Assembly: GCA_947471565.1 (NCBI GenBank)
Contig: CANIVT010000007.1
Location: 70,909 to 103,815 of the forward strand
Origin: Spartobacteria bacterium
GTDB lineage: Bacteria; Verrucomicrobiota; Verrucomicrobiia; Chthoniobacterales; UBA6821
Reading direction: 5' to 3'
Length of the DNA stretch: 32,907 bases
The notes beneath the pieces are model-generated. The model worked only from the letters and a program-made list of their open reading frames with translations, ran no database searches and was not told the origin of the DNA. The position numbers and the translations under genes are program-made. The stretch's first letter is position 1; each line of letters begins with the position of its first letter. Positions 24,677-32,202 of this stretch are shown here, in pieces.

Positions 24677-27600
24677 CTAATAGTGATCAGGTGTCCGTCG
24701 GCGTAACCCATACATCAAATACAGGGCCGTCACCCCAAACACCATCAGGGTCCAGGTTTCCGGTTCAGGCACGGCCTGCACATCGACCGGAGCGGGATTG
24801 AAAACCGAGAGATCGGCTACGACAGGTTCGTTCAGAAGGTCCGTACTTGTGAAGGTGGCCGATCCGTCACCGAAGATACTGTTGTGATTGATGACCGCCC
24901 AGGAGGTTTTGGTGCTATTATCATATCCGAAGGCCCCCATGATCTTGGCTAATGCCACATTGAGTTGTGCTGCAGCAAGGAAATTAAGTTCCGCAAGAGT
25001 GTCCTCAGCCGCAGAGAGGATGCCGGCTTGCGCGGCAGTGAGCAGAAACGTATCAAAGCTTCCCTCAAAGCTCCTTCCATTCATCCCGCTGATTGCCGCA
25101 GTTTTGTTACTCCCTGCGATATTGCCGGCCACCGTATTCTTCCATGTTCTGGAGACAGGGTCATACCACTGGATCTGGTTCCTGATAGTGCTGTAGGAGG
25201 GATCCTTCATTGACATCACGATGGGATTAGTGGTGGTGCCGTGGAAATCCAACTGACCATTGATAATTTTGGCCTGGAGTGTCGGAATATTCGTCCCGTT
25301 GGATGCGGCAGTGCCTGCAAGGATCGAGAAGGATTTGCCAGTACCGATACCAGCACCAAAATCAGCAACTGACTGGCCATTTGTGTAGGTTTTTTGCAAT
25401 ACACCGGATGAAGAAAGGGCTACGGATCCCTTGATCGAGTCCTTGAAGGACAGACCCGAGTTGTCGAGCAGAAGACCCGCGACAGCATGAGTTCCAGTCG
25501 AGGAGAGGACGGCGTTGGTATTCAGATTGAAGCTGGCATTTTTCCCAGCGATGGTGACGATACCCCCGTTAGTCACTCCTGAGGCAAGAACGACTCTCCC
25601 TGAGGAGAGAGAGTTCGTTCCGGTAAAGCCAGACTGATTTCCGGAGAGCGTGGTGGTTCCCGTGCCCGTGGAGGAAATTGTTCCCCTGCCGGCAATAGCG
25701 TTGGAGATAGTCACAGCATTGCTCTGGGCGAACTGCAGGGTGCCGTTACCAGCGCCAAAGCTGACCGTTCCAGCCCCTAGGGAGATGGCATTCTGGAAAA
25801 CCCCGTTGGTGATTAGCACCAACCCTCTAGATCCCCTCTGGTCGGAGATGGTCACCCCATTTGCCGTAATGCGTCCCCCGGATCCGATCGTGAGGGTGCC
25901 GCTACCGTTTGTGGAGCCGCCGACTTGGAGTTTCCCCTGAACATTCCAAACTCCGTTATTGGTAACGGCCACGGACCCACTTCGGCTGCTATTAGCCCCT
26001 ATCACAGCACTGTTGGTGCTCGTGATGGTCTGACCGTTAATGCTATTGGATCCGGCCGCTATGTTTCCCGTCCAGGGATCCACCCCTAGGGCGGTAAACT
26101 TCAGGTAGAGACCCGTGGCATTGGTGATGAAACCGAAAGCCCCTCCCTCGAGCGCATTGGTGAACCCAGCGGTACTGATTGTGAAATCATTGGTGGAGAA
26201 TCCCGTGATCGAATTGGCCGCGGCAACCAACCATTGGCTGTTCTGATTATTGAGGAAGCTCGTCGTTCCACCAACAGCATTGAGAATGTTGAATTGGAGG
26301 GTAGAACCCGTGGTTAGGCCCGTCAGGTCCAGCGTGCCACGCACATCAAAGGAATCAAATCCTGTCCCGGGAAGTCCCGAGGCATTACCCAACTTCCAGT
26401 TTAGAATCCCACCTGCGGAGAACGTCACATCGCCGCTGACCGTGAGCTTGCCAACGGCACCATCCACGCCACCGGTGAGAATGCCTCCCGATGACAAGGA
26501 AACTCCTCCCACCGTACCGGATCCGGAAAGGGAGGATCCGGAAGCAATAGTGACCGTCCCCGATCCAAGGCTGTATCCGGAGGCGACCTGCAGAGCACCT
26601 GCGTTGAGGGCAGTGTTCCCGCTGAACGTTGATCCCATTCCGGCAATCGTGAGGGTGCCCGATCCGACCTTGGTCAGTGAACCGCTCCCGGAGAGCGTCC
26701 CCGCATTAGTCCAGCGGTTCGCCGCCGTATTAATGGTGGTCGCAGCATTGAAGGCCATGGCATTGGTCGTGGAGAGATTGGCGACGCCGGCGATCAGGGA
26801 GGAGGCACCAGAGACAGTCACCGCGCCAGAACCGAAAGCGTTATTATTGCCGATCACCACCGCTCCACTACTCAGGGTCGTGCCTCCACCATAGGAGTTG
26901 CTCCTGGCCAGTACCGTGGTGCCTGAGCCAGATTGGGTAACACCACCCCCTGCTCCGGCTATCGAGAAATCGATCGTCTGCGTCGCCGCCGAGTTGTTGG
27001 TGATGCCTCCAGTGATTGTAAGGGTCTGCGTACCGGCAAGAGTGTAGGAGCCGGCCGAGTTGCTGAAGGTAATGCTGGAGAGGTTTGTGACAGCGTTGTT
27101 GGTGATCGTGCCGCCCGAGCCCGTAATCCCGACGGCATAGCTGTTTGATGCAACCTGATTGCTCGTCCAGTTATTGGTGACATCCCAGTTGCCCGAACCT
27201 GCCGTCCAGTTCCAGGGTCCGGGGTAGGATCCGGGCGTGTTTGATAAAATACCTGAGATTGAAATGATCCCTCCCGATTGCATCACCATGCCGATGGCAG
27301 TCTGATTGATGTAAGATGATCCCGACTTGGTCCACTCTTGGATATCAAGACCTCCCGTCGCAAGTGGCGTGATGACCGACTGGGTAAAGGCGTTCCACGG
27401 AGATGCCTTGCCGGCATATCCGCCGAAAGAGGATGCAGAGTTGTCAACAATCGAAATTCCATAGGTGTTTGTTCCACTCGTGGCAGACGTTCTTGTTGCT
27501 CCACCTTCAGTGGACGTTACCATCAAGTTGTTGACTGCGGTAACAATCGACGAGTATTTGCTACTGCTTAAAGTCGTTGCACCGCCTGCAGTACTCTGGA

Positions 27601-27994
27601 GATCTCCTGCAGCATCTGCTTTACCTGTCCAGACATTTGCATTTGCGCTGTAACCGATCACACTCCAGTAGACATCGGCACTGGAGAACCAACTTGACCC
27701 ATAGGTCTGAGCTATAATGGAACTGGCACTGCTGAAATTGAGATTGAAACCGGATATTACGTTTGCCCGGGTTCCCAGGTTGATCAGCAGACTTTTGGTA
27801 GAGACCGAATCCGCAGAATAGAAACCAAGATAGAGGTTGTTGCTATCGCCGATGTTGTAGGTGTCAGCTCTGAGGGGAGATCCGTTCATCATCCATCCAG
27901 TCCACAGCAAGCAGGGGAGCAGAACCGAAAAACGGAACTTCTTCGAAAGGGAGAAGCTGTCCGTTTTTTTGTTCACTGGAGCTGATGAGGTCAT
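24677..27994 (-). CDS. PEP-CTERM protein with autotransporter-type strand repeats
   Basis: A 1105-aa exported protein, predicted to be anchored or sorted by an exosortase. After a basic n-region and a hydrophobic segment (about residues 20-43) comes a domain starting TYNIGDSNNLYLGFYSAD (about 45-250) that is nearly the same as the whole 249-aa neighbour. Next are Gly/Ser/Asn/Thr-rich beta-helix repeats of the autotransporter-associated type, such as GGTTLSSGAVVIGNNNAFGS and GNTALNAGALQVASGYSLGS. The end has the PEP-CTERM sorting signal: AVPEPETWTLM, a hydrophobic helix and RRR (1074-1105). No outer-membrane autotransporter barrel is present. No exosortase gene lies in the window. Confidence 0.92.
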   Translation of the reverse strand: MTSSAPVNKKTDSFSLSKKFRFSVLLPCLLWTGWMMNGSPLRADTYNIGDSNNLYLGFYSADSVSTKSLLINLGTRANVISGFNLNFSSASSIIAQTYGSSWFSSADVYWSVIGYSANANVWTGKADAAGDLQSTAGGATTLSSSKYSSIVTAVNNLMVTSTEGGATRTSATSGTNTYGISIVDNSASSFGGYAGKASPWNAFTQSVITPLATGGLDIQEWTKSGSSYINQTAIGMVMQSGGIISISGILSNTPGSYPGPWNWTAGSGNWDVTNNWTSNQVASNSYAVGITGSGGTITNNAVTNLSSITFSNSAGSYTLAGTQTLTITGGITNNSAATQTIDFSIAGAGGGVTQSGSGTTVLARSNSYGGGTTLSSGAVVIGNNNAFGSGAVTVSGASSLIAGVANLSTTNAMAFNAATTINTAANRWTNAGTLSGSGSLTKVGSGTLTIAGMGSTFSGNTALNAGALQVASGYSLGSGTVTIASGSSLSGSGTVGGVSLSSGGILTGGVDGAVGKLTVSGDVTFSAGGILNWKLGNASGLPGTGFDSFDVRGTLDLTGLTTGSTLQFNILNAVGGTTSFLNNQNSQWLVAAANSITGFSTNDFTISTAGFTNALEGGAFGFITNATGLYLKFTALGVDPWTGNIAAGSNSINGQTITSTNSAVIGANSSRSGSVAVTNNGVWNVQGKLQVGGSTNGSGTLTIGSGGRITANGVTISDQRGSRGLVLITNGVFQNAISLGAGTVSFGAGNGTLQFAQSNAVTISNAIAGRGTISSTGTGTTTLSGNQSGFTGTNSLSSGRVVLASGVTNGGIVTIAGKNASFNLNTNAVLSSTGTHAVAGLLLDNSGLSFKDSIKGSVALSSSGVLQKTYTNGQSVADFGAGIGTGKSFSILAGTAASNGTNIPTLQAKIINGQLDFHGTTTNPIVMSMKDPSYSTIRNQIQWYDPVSRTWKNTVAGNIAGSNKTAAISGMNGRSFEGSFDTFLLTAAQAGILSAAEDTLAELNFLAAAQLNVALAKIMGAFGYDNSTKTSWAVINHNSIFGDGSATFTSTDLLNEPVVADLSVFNPAPVDVQAVPEPETWTLMVFGVTALYLMYGLRRRTPDHY

Positions 27995-28032
27995 TTTCGG
28001 ATGGATGTTGAACTGTGAACCTTACACACAGA

Positions 28033-28060
28033 AAGGTGGAAGCCGTTCGGCCTCCACCTT
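28033..28060 (-). terminator. Candidate hairpin terminator after the small PEP-CTERM gene
   Basis: A 13-base stem with a two-base loop; read on the minus strand the only imperfection is one G-U pair. It begins 24 bases after the stop of the 249-aa PEP-CTERM gene. Only a short T run (TTT) follows, so termination may be partial. Confidence 0.65.
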
Positions 28061-28084
28061 CGTGCGATAAACTACGGATTAAGA

Positions 28085-28834
28085 TCAGGCTGCGGTTTTA
28101 CGCCGGTAGGCCACGATCAGAAGCAGTGCACCTACCCCCATCAGGGCATAAGTGCTCGGTTCAGGAACCACCGAGATCACCCCACCGCTCTGGGTGATCA
28201 CACCAATAGTGCTCTGGTTGATATAGGATGTTCCGGACTTGGTCCATTCCTGAATATCCAGCCCTCCCACTCCCAGCGGCGTGATGACCGACTGGGTGAA
28301 GGTATTCCAAGGAGATGGCTTGCCGGCATATCCGCTGAACGAGGAGGGAGAATTATCCACCACGGAAGCCTGATAGGTGTTACCCCCGCTTGTAATGGTA
28401 CCGAATGTAGCAGTTCCATTGACACTCTCTGTCATCAGGTTGTTAATTGCTGTAGCAATTGACGAGTACTTGCTGCTGCTCAATGTCGTGGCACCGCCTG
28501 CAGTGCTCTGGAGATCTCCTGCAGCATCTGCTTTACCCGCCCAGACATTCGCATTGGCACTGTAACCAATCACGCTCCAGTAGACATCGGAACTAGAAAA
28601 CCAACTTGATCCGTAAGTCTGAGCTATGATGGAACTGGCACTGCTGAAGTCGAGATTGAAACCGGATATGACATTCTGCCGGGTACCCAGATTGATCAGC
28701 AGGCTCTTCGTCGAGACCGCATCCGCTGAGTAAAATCCAAGATAAATGTTATTGCTATCGCCGATGTTGTAGGTAGCGGCCTGGGAGGCCGCTACACTTA
28801 GAGCAAAGGTTAATGATAGAAGTGTTTTTTTCAT
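28085..28834 (-). CDS. Small PEP-CTERM protein
   Basis: A 249-aa exported protein with a signal peptide (MKKTLLSLTFALSVAASQA, cleavage before ATYNIG), one domain of about 200 residues, and a PEP-CTERM sorting signal at 222-249 (VVPEPSTYALMGVGALLLIV then YRRK). By eye, the domain shares roughly four of five residues with residues 45-250 of the 1105-aa neighbour, and the DNA is also very similar. I know no function for the domain. It lies 35 bases downstream of the PstS-like gene and is followed by a hairpin, so it may end a two-gene transcript. Confidence 0.93.
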   Translation of the reverse strand: MKKTLLSLTFALSVAASQAATYNIGDSNNIYLGFYSADAVSTKSLLINLGTRQNVISGFNLDFSSASSIIAQTYGSSWFSSSDVYWSVIGYSANANVWAGKADAAGDLQSTAGGATTLSSSKYSSIATAINNLMTESVNGTATFGTITSGGNTYQASVVDNSPSSFSGYAGKPSPWNTFTQSVITPLGVGGLDIQEWTKSGTSYINQSTIGVITQSGGVISVVPEPSTYALMGVGALLLIVAYRRKTAA

Positions 28835-28869
28835 AATCTGAATTTATATTTGGTGTAAATGGCGATGGA

Positions 28870-30210
28870 TTATTGGTTCCAATCCTGCTTACCTCCATCC
28901 TCACTGCGATCGACCTTCATGTCTCCGAGAGCTATGTTGGGGGCCAAATCACCGTTGGTTGATGCAAGGGATTTGATTCTTGTTGCGAGCTGGTTCACAA
29001 GAACAGGAACGTTGGCGTTTCCACTCAACGTGCTGTCATATCCAATGAACTCATATCCCCAGTAAGGATACCTCCCGGTAGTGATGTTTGTGTATCCAGC
29101 ATCAAGGGTGGTAGCATTGGTCTGACTGTAGCAACGCCCCTCCACCCCATTGTACTTCAAGGGAACCAGTCCGCTTCCAACTAAGGGAAGTGTATCGGCG
29201 ACAGAGGAATAGCCGATCAGGTAATTAGCCGTAGCCCCAGCTGTTTCGCCCGTATCAGAAACTATATTTGAGAACCCACTTGGGATGGAGTTCGTCATGA
29301 ACCCAGCCATCGCACTTCCGGACGACTCACCATTGTTTCCAAGCGCCACTCCGATGCCTAGCAGTGTATTTGTCGGGTGTTTCTCAATCTTGGTCACATT
29401 ACCACCAGATGCCGTGACTTTCCACTGAACCACGGGAGTCAGTGTCCCGTACTTATTTACCGCATGGTTGATCACGCGAGATCCAGAGTCGATATTGCGC
29501 CCCATGGTCCATATCGTGATGTCTGCATCGGCATCAGCACCCGTGAGAAGCTGCCCTTTGATTAAACCTGATTCCAGGGCCTGTTGGGCATTACCCGTAG
29601 AGATATTTCTCTCAGGAAATGCCGTGTCAAATCCCTTGCTGGCGATGTAGGTGTAAGGCACCACTCCAATAGCAGTTGCAGTCAAGGATTTGTAAACCAA
29701 TCCGTCACTGGCTTTTACATTTGGCTTGAAGCGGGATGAACCTGGGAAGGTATCCATGAATCCGACAAGTCCCTTTTGAAGGGTCGTGTAGGTTCCGATG
29801 GCGAATGAGGTAGTATCCGGTGCAGTCAGGCCAAGGCGCTGGGCCATGGTGGTGTTTGTACCCAGAACCGTCTCAATCTTAGCCTTGTCGAAATAAGGAA
29901 CACGCTTGTTGTTGGTACCCGATGCCACCTGCTGGATTCCACCCTCAGAACCGGTCCAGGTCACGGCAATGTCAACAACGGCATTGTTGCTCAGAACGCA
30001 GTTGGTGAAGTAGAGACCGACGGCGCTGTCTGTGTTGGTTGCAGCACCGGAAGAGGCAAACAGCTTGTCACCATAGAGAGCGTAGAGGTTTTTGTTTGCG
30101 GCTTTACGGAATGCCGTGGCACCTGTGACGTAGATCACACTCTGCGCGGAGGCGGAGGCGATCGAGAGAGCGGCTACCGCCGCCATCAGGATTGATTTGG
30201 TGTGTTTCAT
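28870..30210 (-). CDS. Secreted PstS-like substrate-binding-fold protein
   Basis: A 446-aa protein with a signal peptide (MKHTKSILMAAVAALSIASA, cleavage likely after residue 22). The mature N-terminus VIYVTGATAFRKA (about 25-37) and the later TGSEGGIQ (86-93) resemble the first strand and the phosphate-loop region of PstS-type binding proteins (GxGSxxxxP and GSGGGIxQ). Total length is longer than typical PstS. No PEP-CTERM signal and no lipobox are visible; the C-terminus is hydrophilic and acidic (DMKVDRSEDGG). No ABC permease or ATPase genes are nearby, so a transport role is doubtful and phosphate or another ligand is only suggested. The leader just before ATG is A-rich without a Shine-Dalgarno site. 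Confidence 0.7.
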   Translation of the reverse strand: MKHTKSILMAAVAALSIASASAQSVIYVTGATAFRKAANKNLYALYGDKLFASSGAATNTDSAVGLYFTNCVLSNNAVVDIAVTWTGSEGGIQQVASGTNNKRVPYFDKAKIETVLGTNTTMAQRLGLTAPDTTSFAIGTYTTLQKGLVGFMDTFPGSSRFKPNVKASDGLVYKSLTATAIGVVPYTYIASKGFDTAFPERNISTGNAQQALESGLIKGQLLTGADADADITIWTMGRNIDSGSRVINHAVNKYGTLTPVVQWKVTASGGNVTKIEKHPTNTLLGIGVALGNNGESSGSAMAGFMTNSIPSGFSNIVSDTGETAGATANYLIGYSSVADTLPLVGSGLVPLKYNGVEGRCYSQTNATTLDAGYTNITTGRYPYWGYEFIGYDSTLSGNANVPVLVNQLATRIKSLASTNGDLAPNIALGDMKVDRSEDGGKQDWNQ

Positions 30211-30315
30211 GGTTTTTTTGGGTTTTTGTTTATTTTCTGAGTTTGGACTGAGTTTTTGTCTGACGTTGTTTGGTTTTTGACTGCTCGGAGAAATTTTCTT
30301 TTTTTGTTTCCGGGT

Positions 30316-30345
30316 GCCGCCTTCACCCTTGCGGGCTCCGGAGGC
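30316..30345 (-). promoter_or_regulatory. Candidate structured leader upstream of the PstS-like gene
   Basis: On the minus strand GCCTCC (30345-30340) can pair, with one mismatch, with GGCGGC (30321-30316). Between them CCC and GGG enclose a GCAA tetraloop (30335-30326). A-rich sequence follows toward the gene start about 105 bases away. It could be a 5' leader structure or a transcription attenuator. I do not recognise a known riboswitch. Confidence 0.35.
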
Positions 30346-30440
30346 TTATAAAATCAAAGTTTGCAGGTGATTGATTGGGGTTGGTGTCCTTGGAACTGTG
30401 GTGATCATCGTTTGGGATATCCAAATCGTCATGACCTTTA

Positions 30441-30458
30441 ATGTCACAAGTTCGTCAC
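30441..30458. promoter_or_regulatory. Pho-box-like direct repeat
   Basis: Two seven-base units, ATGTCAC (30441-30447) and TCGTCAC (30452-30458), are separated by AAGT. This is the 7+4+7 layout of PhoB sites (consensus CTGTCAT repeats with an 11-base period). It lies about 230 bases upstream of the PstS-like gene but points away from it, which weakens the call. Confidence 0.3.
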
Positions 30459-30555
30459 ATTAAGGGGCCCTTTCAGGCCCTCCTCTGATCCCGTTGCTAG
30501 TAGTTGGCAGATTGGGGAGATGGACCGATGTCAAGGGGCGAGAGACGAGGGGCGA

Positions 30556-30648
30556 GGGCATTCATTGGCCACAAGAGGCACAAGAGGCACAGAAAAGACG
30601 GGGGATGCTAAAGGGAAAGTCGAGGGACGAAGTGTCGAGGGTCGAGGG
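30556..30648. repeat. 93-base direct repeat, left copy
   Basis: Matches 31553-31645 at 89 of 93 positions by hand alignment. It contains the internal tandem agaggcacaagaggcac and ends in the tcgaggg heptamers also seen inside the giant adhesin gene. Confidence 0.92.
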
Positions 30649-30711
30649 AACCTGAACCAAGCTTCTGGGAGGGAGCTTCTAGAGAGCAGGAGGGTTGCAG
30701 GTTGCATTTTT

Positions 30712-30744
30712 CCACCAAGGAAACAGCCAAGGACGGGCTAAGGG
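30712..30744. repeat. 33-base direct repeat, left copy
   Basis: Begins ccaccaaggaaacagccaag and ends gctaaggg. It matches 31807-31839 with two mismatches. Confidence 0.9.
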
Positions 30745-30745
30745 A

Positions 30746-30770
30746 GCGCCTGGGGCGCGGTAGATTGAAG
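30746..30770. repeat. 25-base perfect direct repeat, left copy
   Basis: Begins gcgcctggggcgcggtag and ends attgaag. It is identical to 31430-31454 and lies 90 bases before the DUF433 gene. A shorter relative (gcgcctgtggcg) lies near 31530. Confidence 0.92.
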
Positions 30771-30860
30771 TCAAGGGACAGAACGGTTGATTGGGGAAGT
30801 CACGGGATTACACCCGAACCAGGCGTTGACGGGGGTTGGATCTGGGAGTATGAGTGAATC

Positions 30861-31085
30861 GTGCAATGCGTTGACCGAGTTACCGTGGATCCGGCCCAGT
30901 GCGGGGGACGCCCTTGCATCAGGGGTATGCGTATTCGCGTCAAGGATGTGCTCGAAATGTTGGCTGATGGAGCCTCGCAAGAGGAGATTCTGAAGGACTT
31001 CCCTGATCTTGAGGCCGAGGATATCCGTGCGGCGATCGCCTATGCCGCCCGGTACACCGATCACCCTGTCCTGACGGCTGCCTGA
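30861..31085 (+). CDS. DUF433 antitoxin-like protein
   Basis: A 74-aa protein of the DUF433 family: RVTVDPAQCGGRPCIRGMRI then VLEMLADGASQEEILKDFPD and IRAAIAYAA. The second part is a winged or helix-turn-helix fold, and such proteins act as antitoxins (VapB45 type) for DUF5615 PIN-like toxins. GTG 30861 is the start in the correct frame; GGGAG at 30844-30848 is 12 bases upstream, rather far. Three bases separate it from the toxin gene. Autoregulation of the operon is expected from relatives. Confidence 0.88.
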   Translation: MQCVDRVTVDPAQCGGRPCIRGMRIRVKDVLEMLADGASQEEILKDFPDLEAEDIRAAIAYAARYTDHPVLTAA

Positions 31086-31088
31086 CCG

Positions 31089-31424
31089 ATGCGCTTCCTG
31101 GTGGATGCGCAGTTGCCGCCCGCACTGGCACGCTGGCTCGGGGAAAAGGGATACTCAGCGACCGCGGTGAGGGATGCAGGTTTTCTAAAATCCGATGATG
31201 GGAGCATTCGTAACTTTGCTAGGGATGGCGGCTGGATCCTCATCACGAAGGACGAGGATTTTGCCGATGAGGAAATCGGATTCCATGCAGGACCATCCGT
31301 TGTCTGGCTCAGGATCGGCAATGCCACAAACAGAGTGCTCTTTGCGTGGCTGGACTCCATCCTCCCCGAGATCATCCACCAACTCGAATCAGGGCAAACC
31401 CTGATCGAAGTCCGCAAGCGTTAA
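31089..31424 (+). CDS. DUF5615 PIN-like toxin
   Basis: A 111-aa PIN-like protein (Mut7-C/VapC45 group), the likely ribonuclease toxin paired with the DUF433 protein. Features are Asp6 in MRFLVDAQLPPALARWL, the alternating SATAVRDAGF and DGSIRNFARDGGWILITKDEDF with Asp55 and Asp57, and a final VWLRIGNATN helix. Size is typical. The start ATG lies three bases after the antitoxin stop. The RNA target is unknown. Confidence 0.88.
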   Translation: MRFLVDAQLPPALARWLGEKGYSATAVRDAGFLKSDDGSIRNFARDGGWILITKDEDFADEEIGFHAGPSVVWLRIGNATNRVLFAWLDSILPEIIHQLESGQTLIEVRKR

Positions 31425-31429
31425 AGCAT

Positions 31430-31454
31430 GCGCCTGGGGCGCGGTAGATTGAAG
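31430..31454. repeat. 25-base perfect direct repeat, right copy
   Basis: Identical to 30746-30770. It starts five bases after the DUF5615 stop, so the two copies closely bracket the toxin-antitoxin cassette. Confidence 0.92.
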
Positions 31455-31509
31455 ACCGGAAGGCTAAAGGGGAAGAGCGCGACGCTGGTTAAAAGTGAAA
31501 GGTACGAAA

Positions 31510-31526
31510 GTGGGAAGGTGCCGAAG
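31510..31526. repeat. 17-base phrase repeat, first copy
   Basis: The phrase gtgggaaggtgccgaag is identical at 31768-31784. Both lie in GGTG-rich tracts with a 7 to 8-base period. Confidence 0.8.
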
Positions 31527-31552
31527 GAAGCGCCTGTGGCGTGAAGATCAGT

Positions 31553-31645
31553 GGGCATTCATTGGCCACAAGAGGCACAAGAGGCACAGAGAAGACGGTG
31601 GATGCTAAAGGGAAAGTCGAGGGACGAAGTGTCGAGCGTCGAGAG
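31553..31645. repeat. 93-base direct repeat, right copy
   Basis: Partner of 30556-30648 with four mismatches, same orientation. Differences fall in the aga(a/g)aag, cgg(g/t)gg and terminal heptamer positions. Confidence 0.92.
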
Positions 31646-31684
31646 CGGTTAGAAAGGCTGACACTCAGACACGCTGAAATTCTA

Positions 31685-31703
31685 AAAAACTGACGCGCTG
31701 ACA
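31685..31703. repeat. Phrase repeat (CTGACGCGCTGACA type)
   Basis: Differs from 10636-10654 at one base. A related phrase, ctgacactcagacacgctga, precedes it at about 31658-31677. Confidence 0.65.
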
Positions 31704-31767
31704 ACAATCGGCCTGAGGGAGATGAAAGAGAGACCGAAGAAGTTGGTAAAAGGTGTGAAGGTGATAG

Positions 31768-31784
31768 GTGGGAAGGTGCCGAAG
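31768..31784. repeat. 17-base phrase repeat, second copy
   Basis: Identical to 31510-31526. It is part of a longer tract at 31739-31784 built from GGT-starting units of 7 to 8 bases. Confidence 0.8.
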
Positions 31785-31806
31785 TGTGCTGCAGGCTGAA
31801 GTTGTA

Positions 31807-31839
31807 CCACCAAGGAAACTGCCAAGGACGGGCGAAGGG
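31807..31839. repeat. 33-base direct repeat, right copy
   Basis: Partner of 30712-30744 with two mismatches, same orientation. Confidence 0.9.
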
Positions 31840-31937
31840 CTGAAGGGGAAGTCGAGAGACGGAGCCTTCCGGAGGGGCAATGGCTTGGACGACAGTGCCG
31901 AAGGTACTGCGGTTAGGAAGGCCTAGTGGATCACTCT

Positions 31938-31953
31938 CTCAAGCTAGCTTGAG
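31938..31953. repeat. 16-base perfect palindrome
   Basis: The sequence ctcaagctagcttgag reads the same on both strands. It could be a dimeric protein-binding site. No gene starts close by on either strand, so no role is assigned. Confidence 0.6.
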
Positions 31954-32035
31954 GAGATGACACCTTAGGCATTCCAGCTACGACGCTCGGAGCCCATGCC
32001 ACTTGCTCCCACCCCTTGGATTCCACTTGGATGGC

Positions 32036-32120
32036 CCTTTGCTTCGATCGCTCCCGCGATCCGAAACCCTTGCGGGCTATGCGTCAGCGCAAAGGCTACG
32101 CCGTGCCCCAGGCACTCGGC
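32036..32120. other. Cluster of hairpins, candidate structured or REP-like element
   Basis: Several inverted repeats are nested within 85 bases: an outer pair cctttgc (32036-32042) and gcaaagg (32089-32095); ttcgatcgc (32043-32051) with gcgatccgaa (32056-32065); ccc-ttgc-ggg (32067-32076); and gccgtgcc (32100-32107) with ggcactcggc (32111-32120). The 13-mer acccttgcgggct at 32066-32078 also occurs at 30325-30337. Confidence 0.45.
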
Positions 32121-32202
32121 GTTGTGGTGAATATCCTTCTTTGTTGCTTGTTCTGCGTGAGCTTCCCTGCCTGCCCGCTCAAATCAATGAGGTTCCACCA
32201 AA

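Larger units (their letters stand above)
30211..30860. other. Intergenic region with leader, promoter and repeats
   Basis: No convincing gene. It holds the A/T-rich leader of the minus-strand PstS-like gene, the candidate leader structure, the Pho-box-like repeat, a small GC hairpin near 30463-30482 (aggggcc, ctttca, ggccct), and from about 30490 onward interspersed repeat phrases, three of which recur beyond the DUF433/DUF5615 cassette. Confidence 0.6.
31425..32202. other. Gene-free repeat region between DUF5615 and hicA
   Basis: About 780 bases with no believable coding frame. It holds right-hand copies of the repeats that flank the toxin-antitoxin cassette, the 17-base phrases, a 16-base palindrome and the hairpin cluster at 32036-32120. 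The longest open frame (32016-32294, plus strand) runs antisense into hicA and shows no family features. Confidence 0.65.

Noticed and set aside
28870-28930. PEP-CTERM or dockerin-like tail on the PstS-like protein
   Set aside because: There is no hydrophobic helix or PEP motif, and the acidic DxSEDGG stretch is too short for a dockerin repeat.
30310-30360. Possible cyclic-di-GMP riboswitch, because of the minus-strand sequence aagcctccgg
   Set aside because: Only about ten bases match. The other conserved parts of the GEMM aptamer are missing.
30442-30458. CRP-like site (TGTGA motifs on the minus strand)
   Set aside because: The two motifs are in direct, not inverted, orientation, which fits a Pho-box layout better than a CRP site.
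30570-30592. Tandem agaggcaca units as a CRISPR-like array
   Set aside because: Only two short units without spacers; it is part of the 93-base dispersed repeat.
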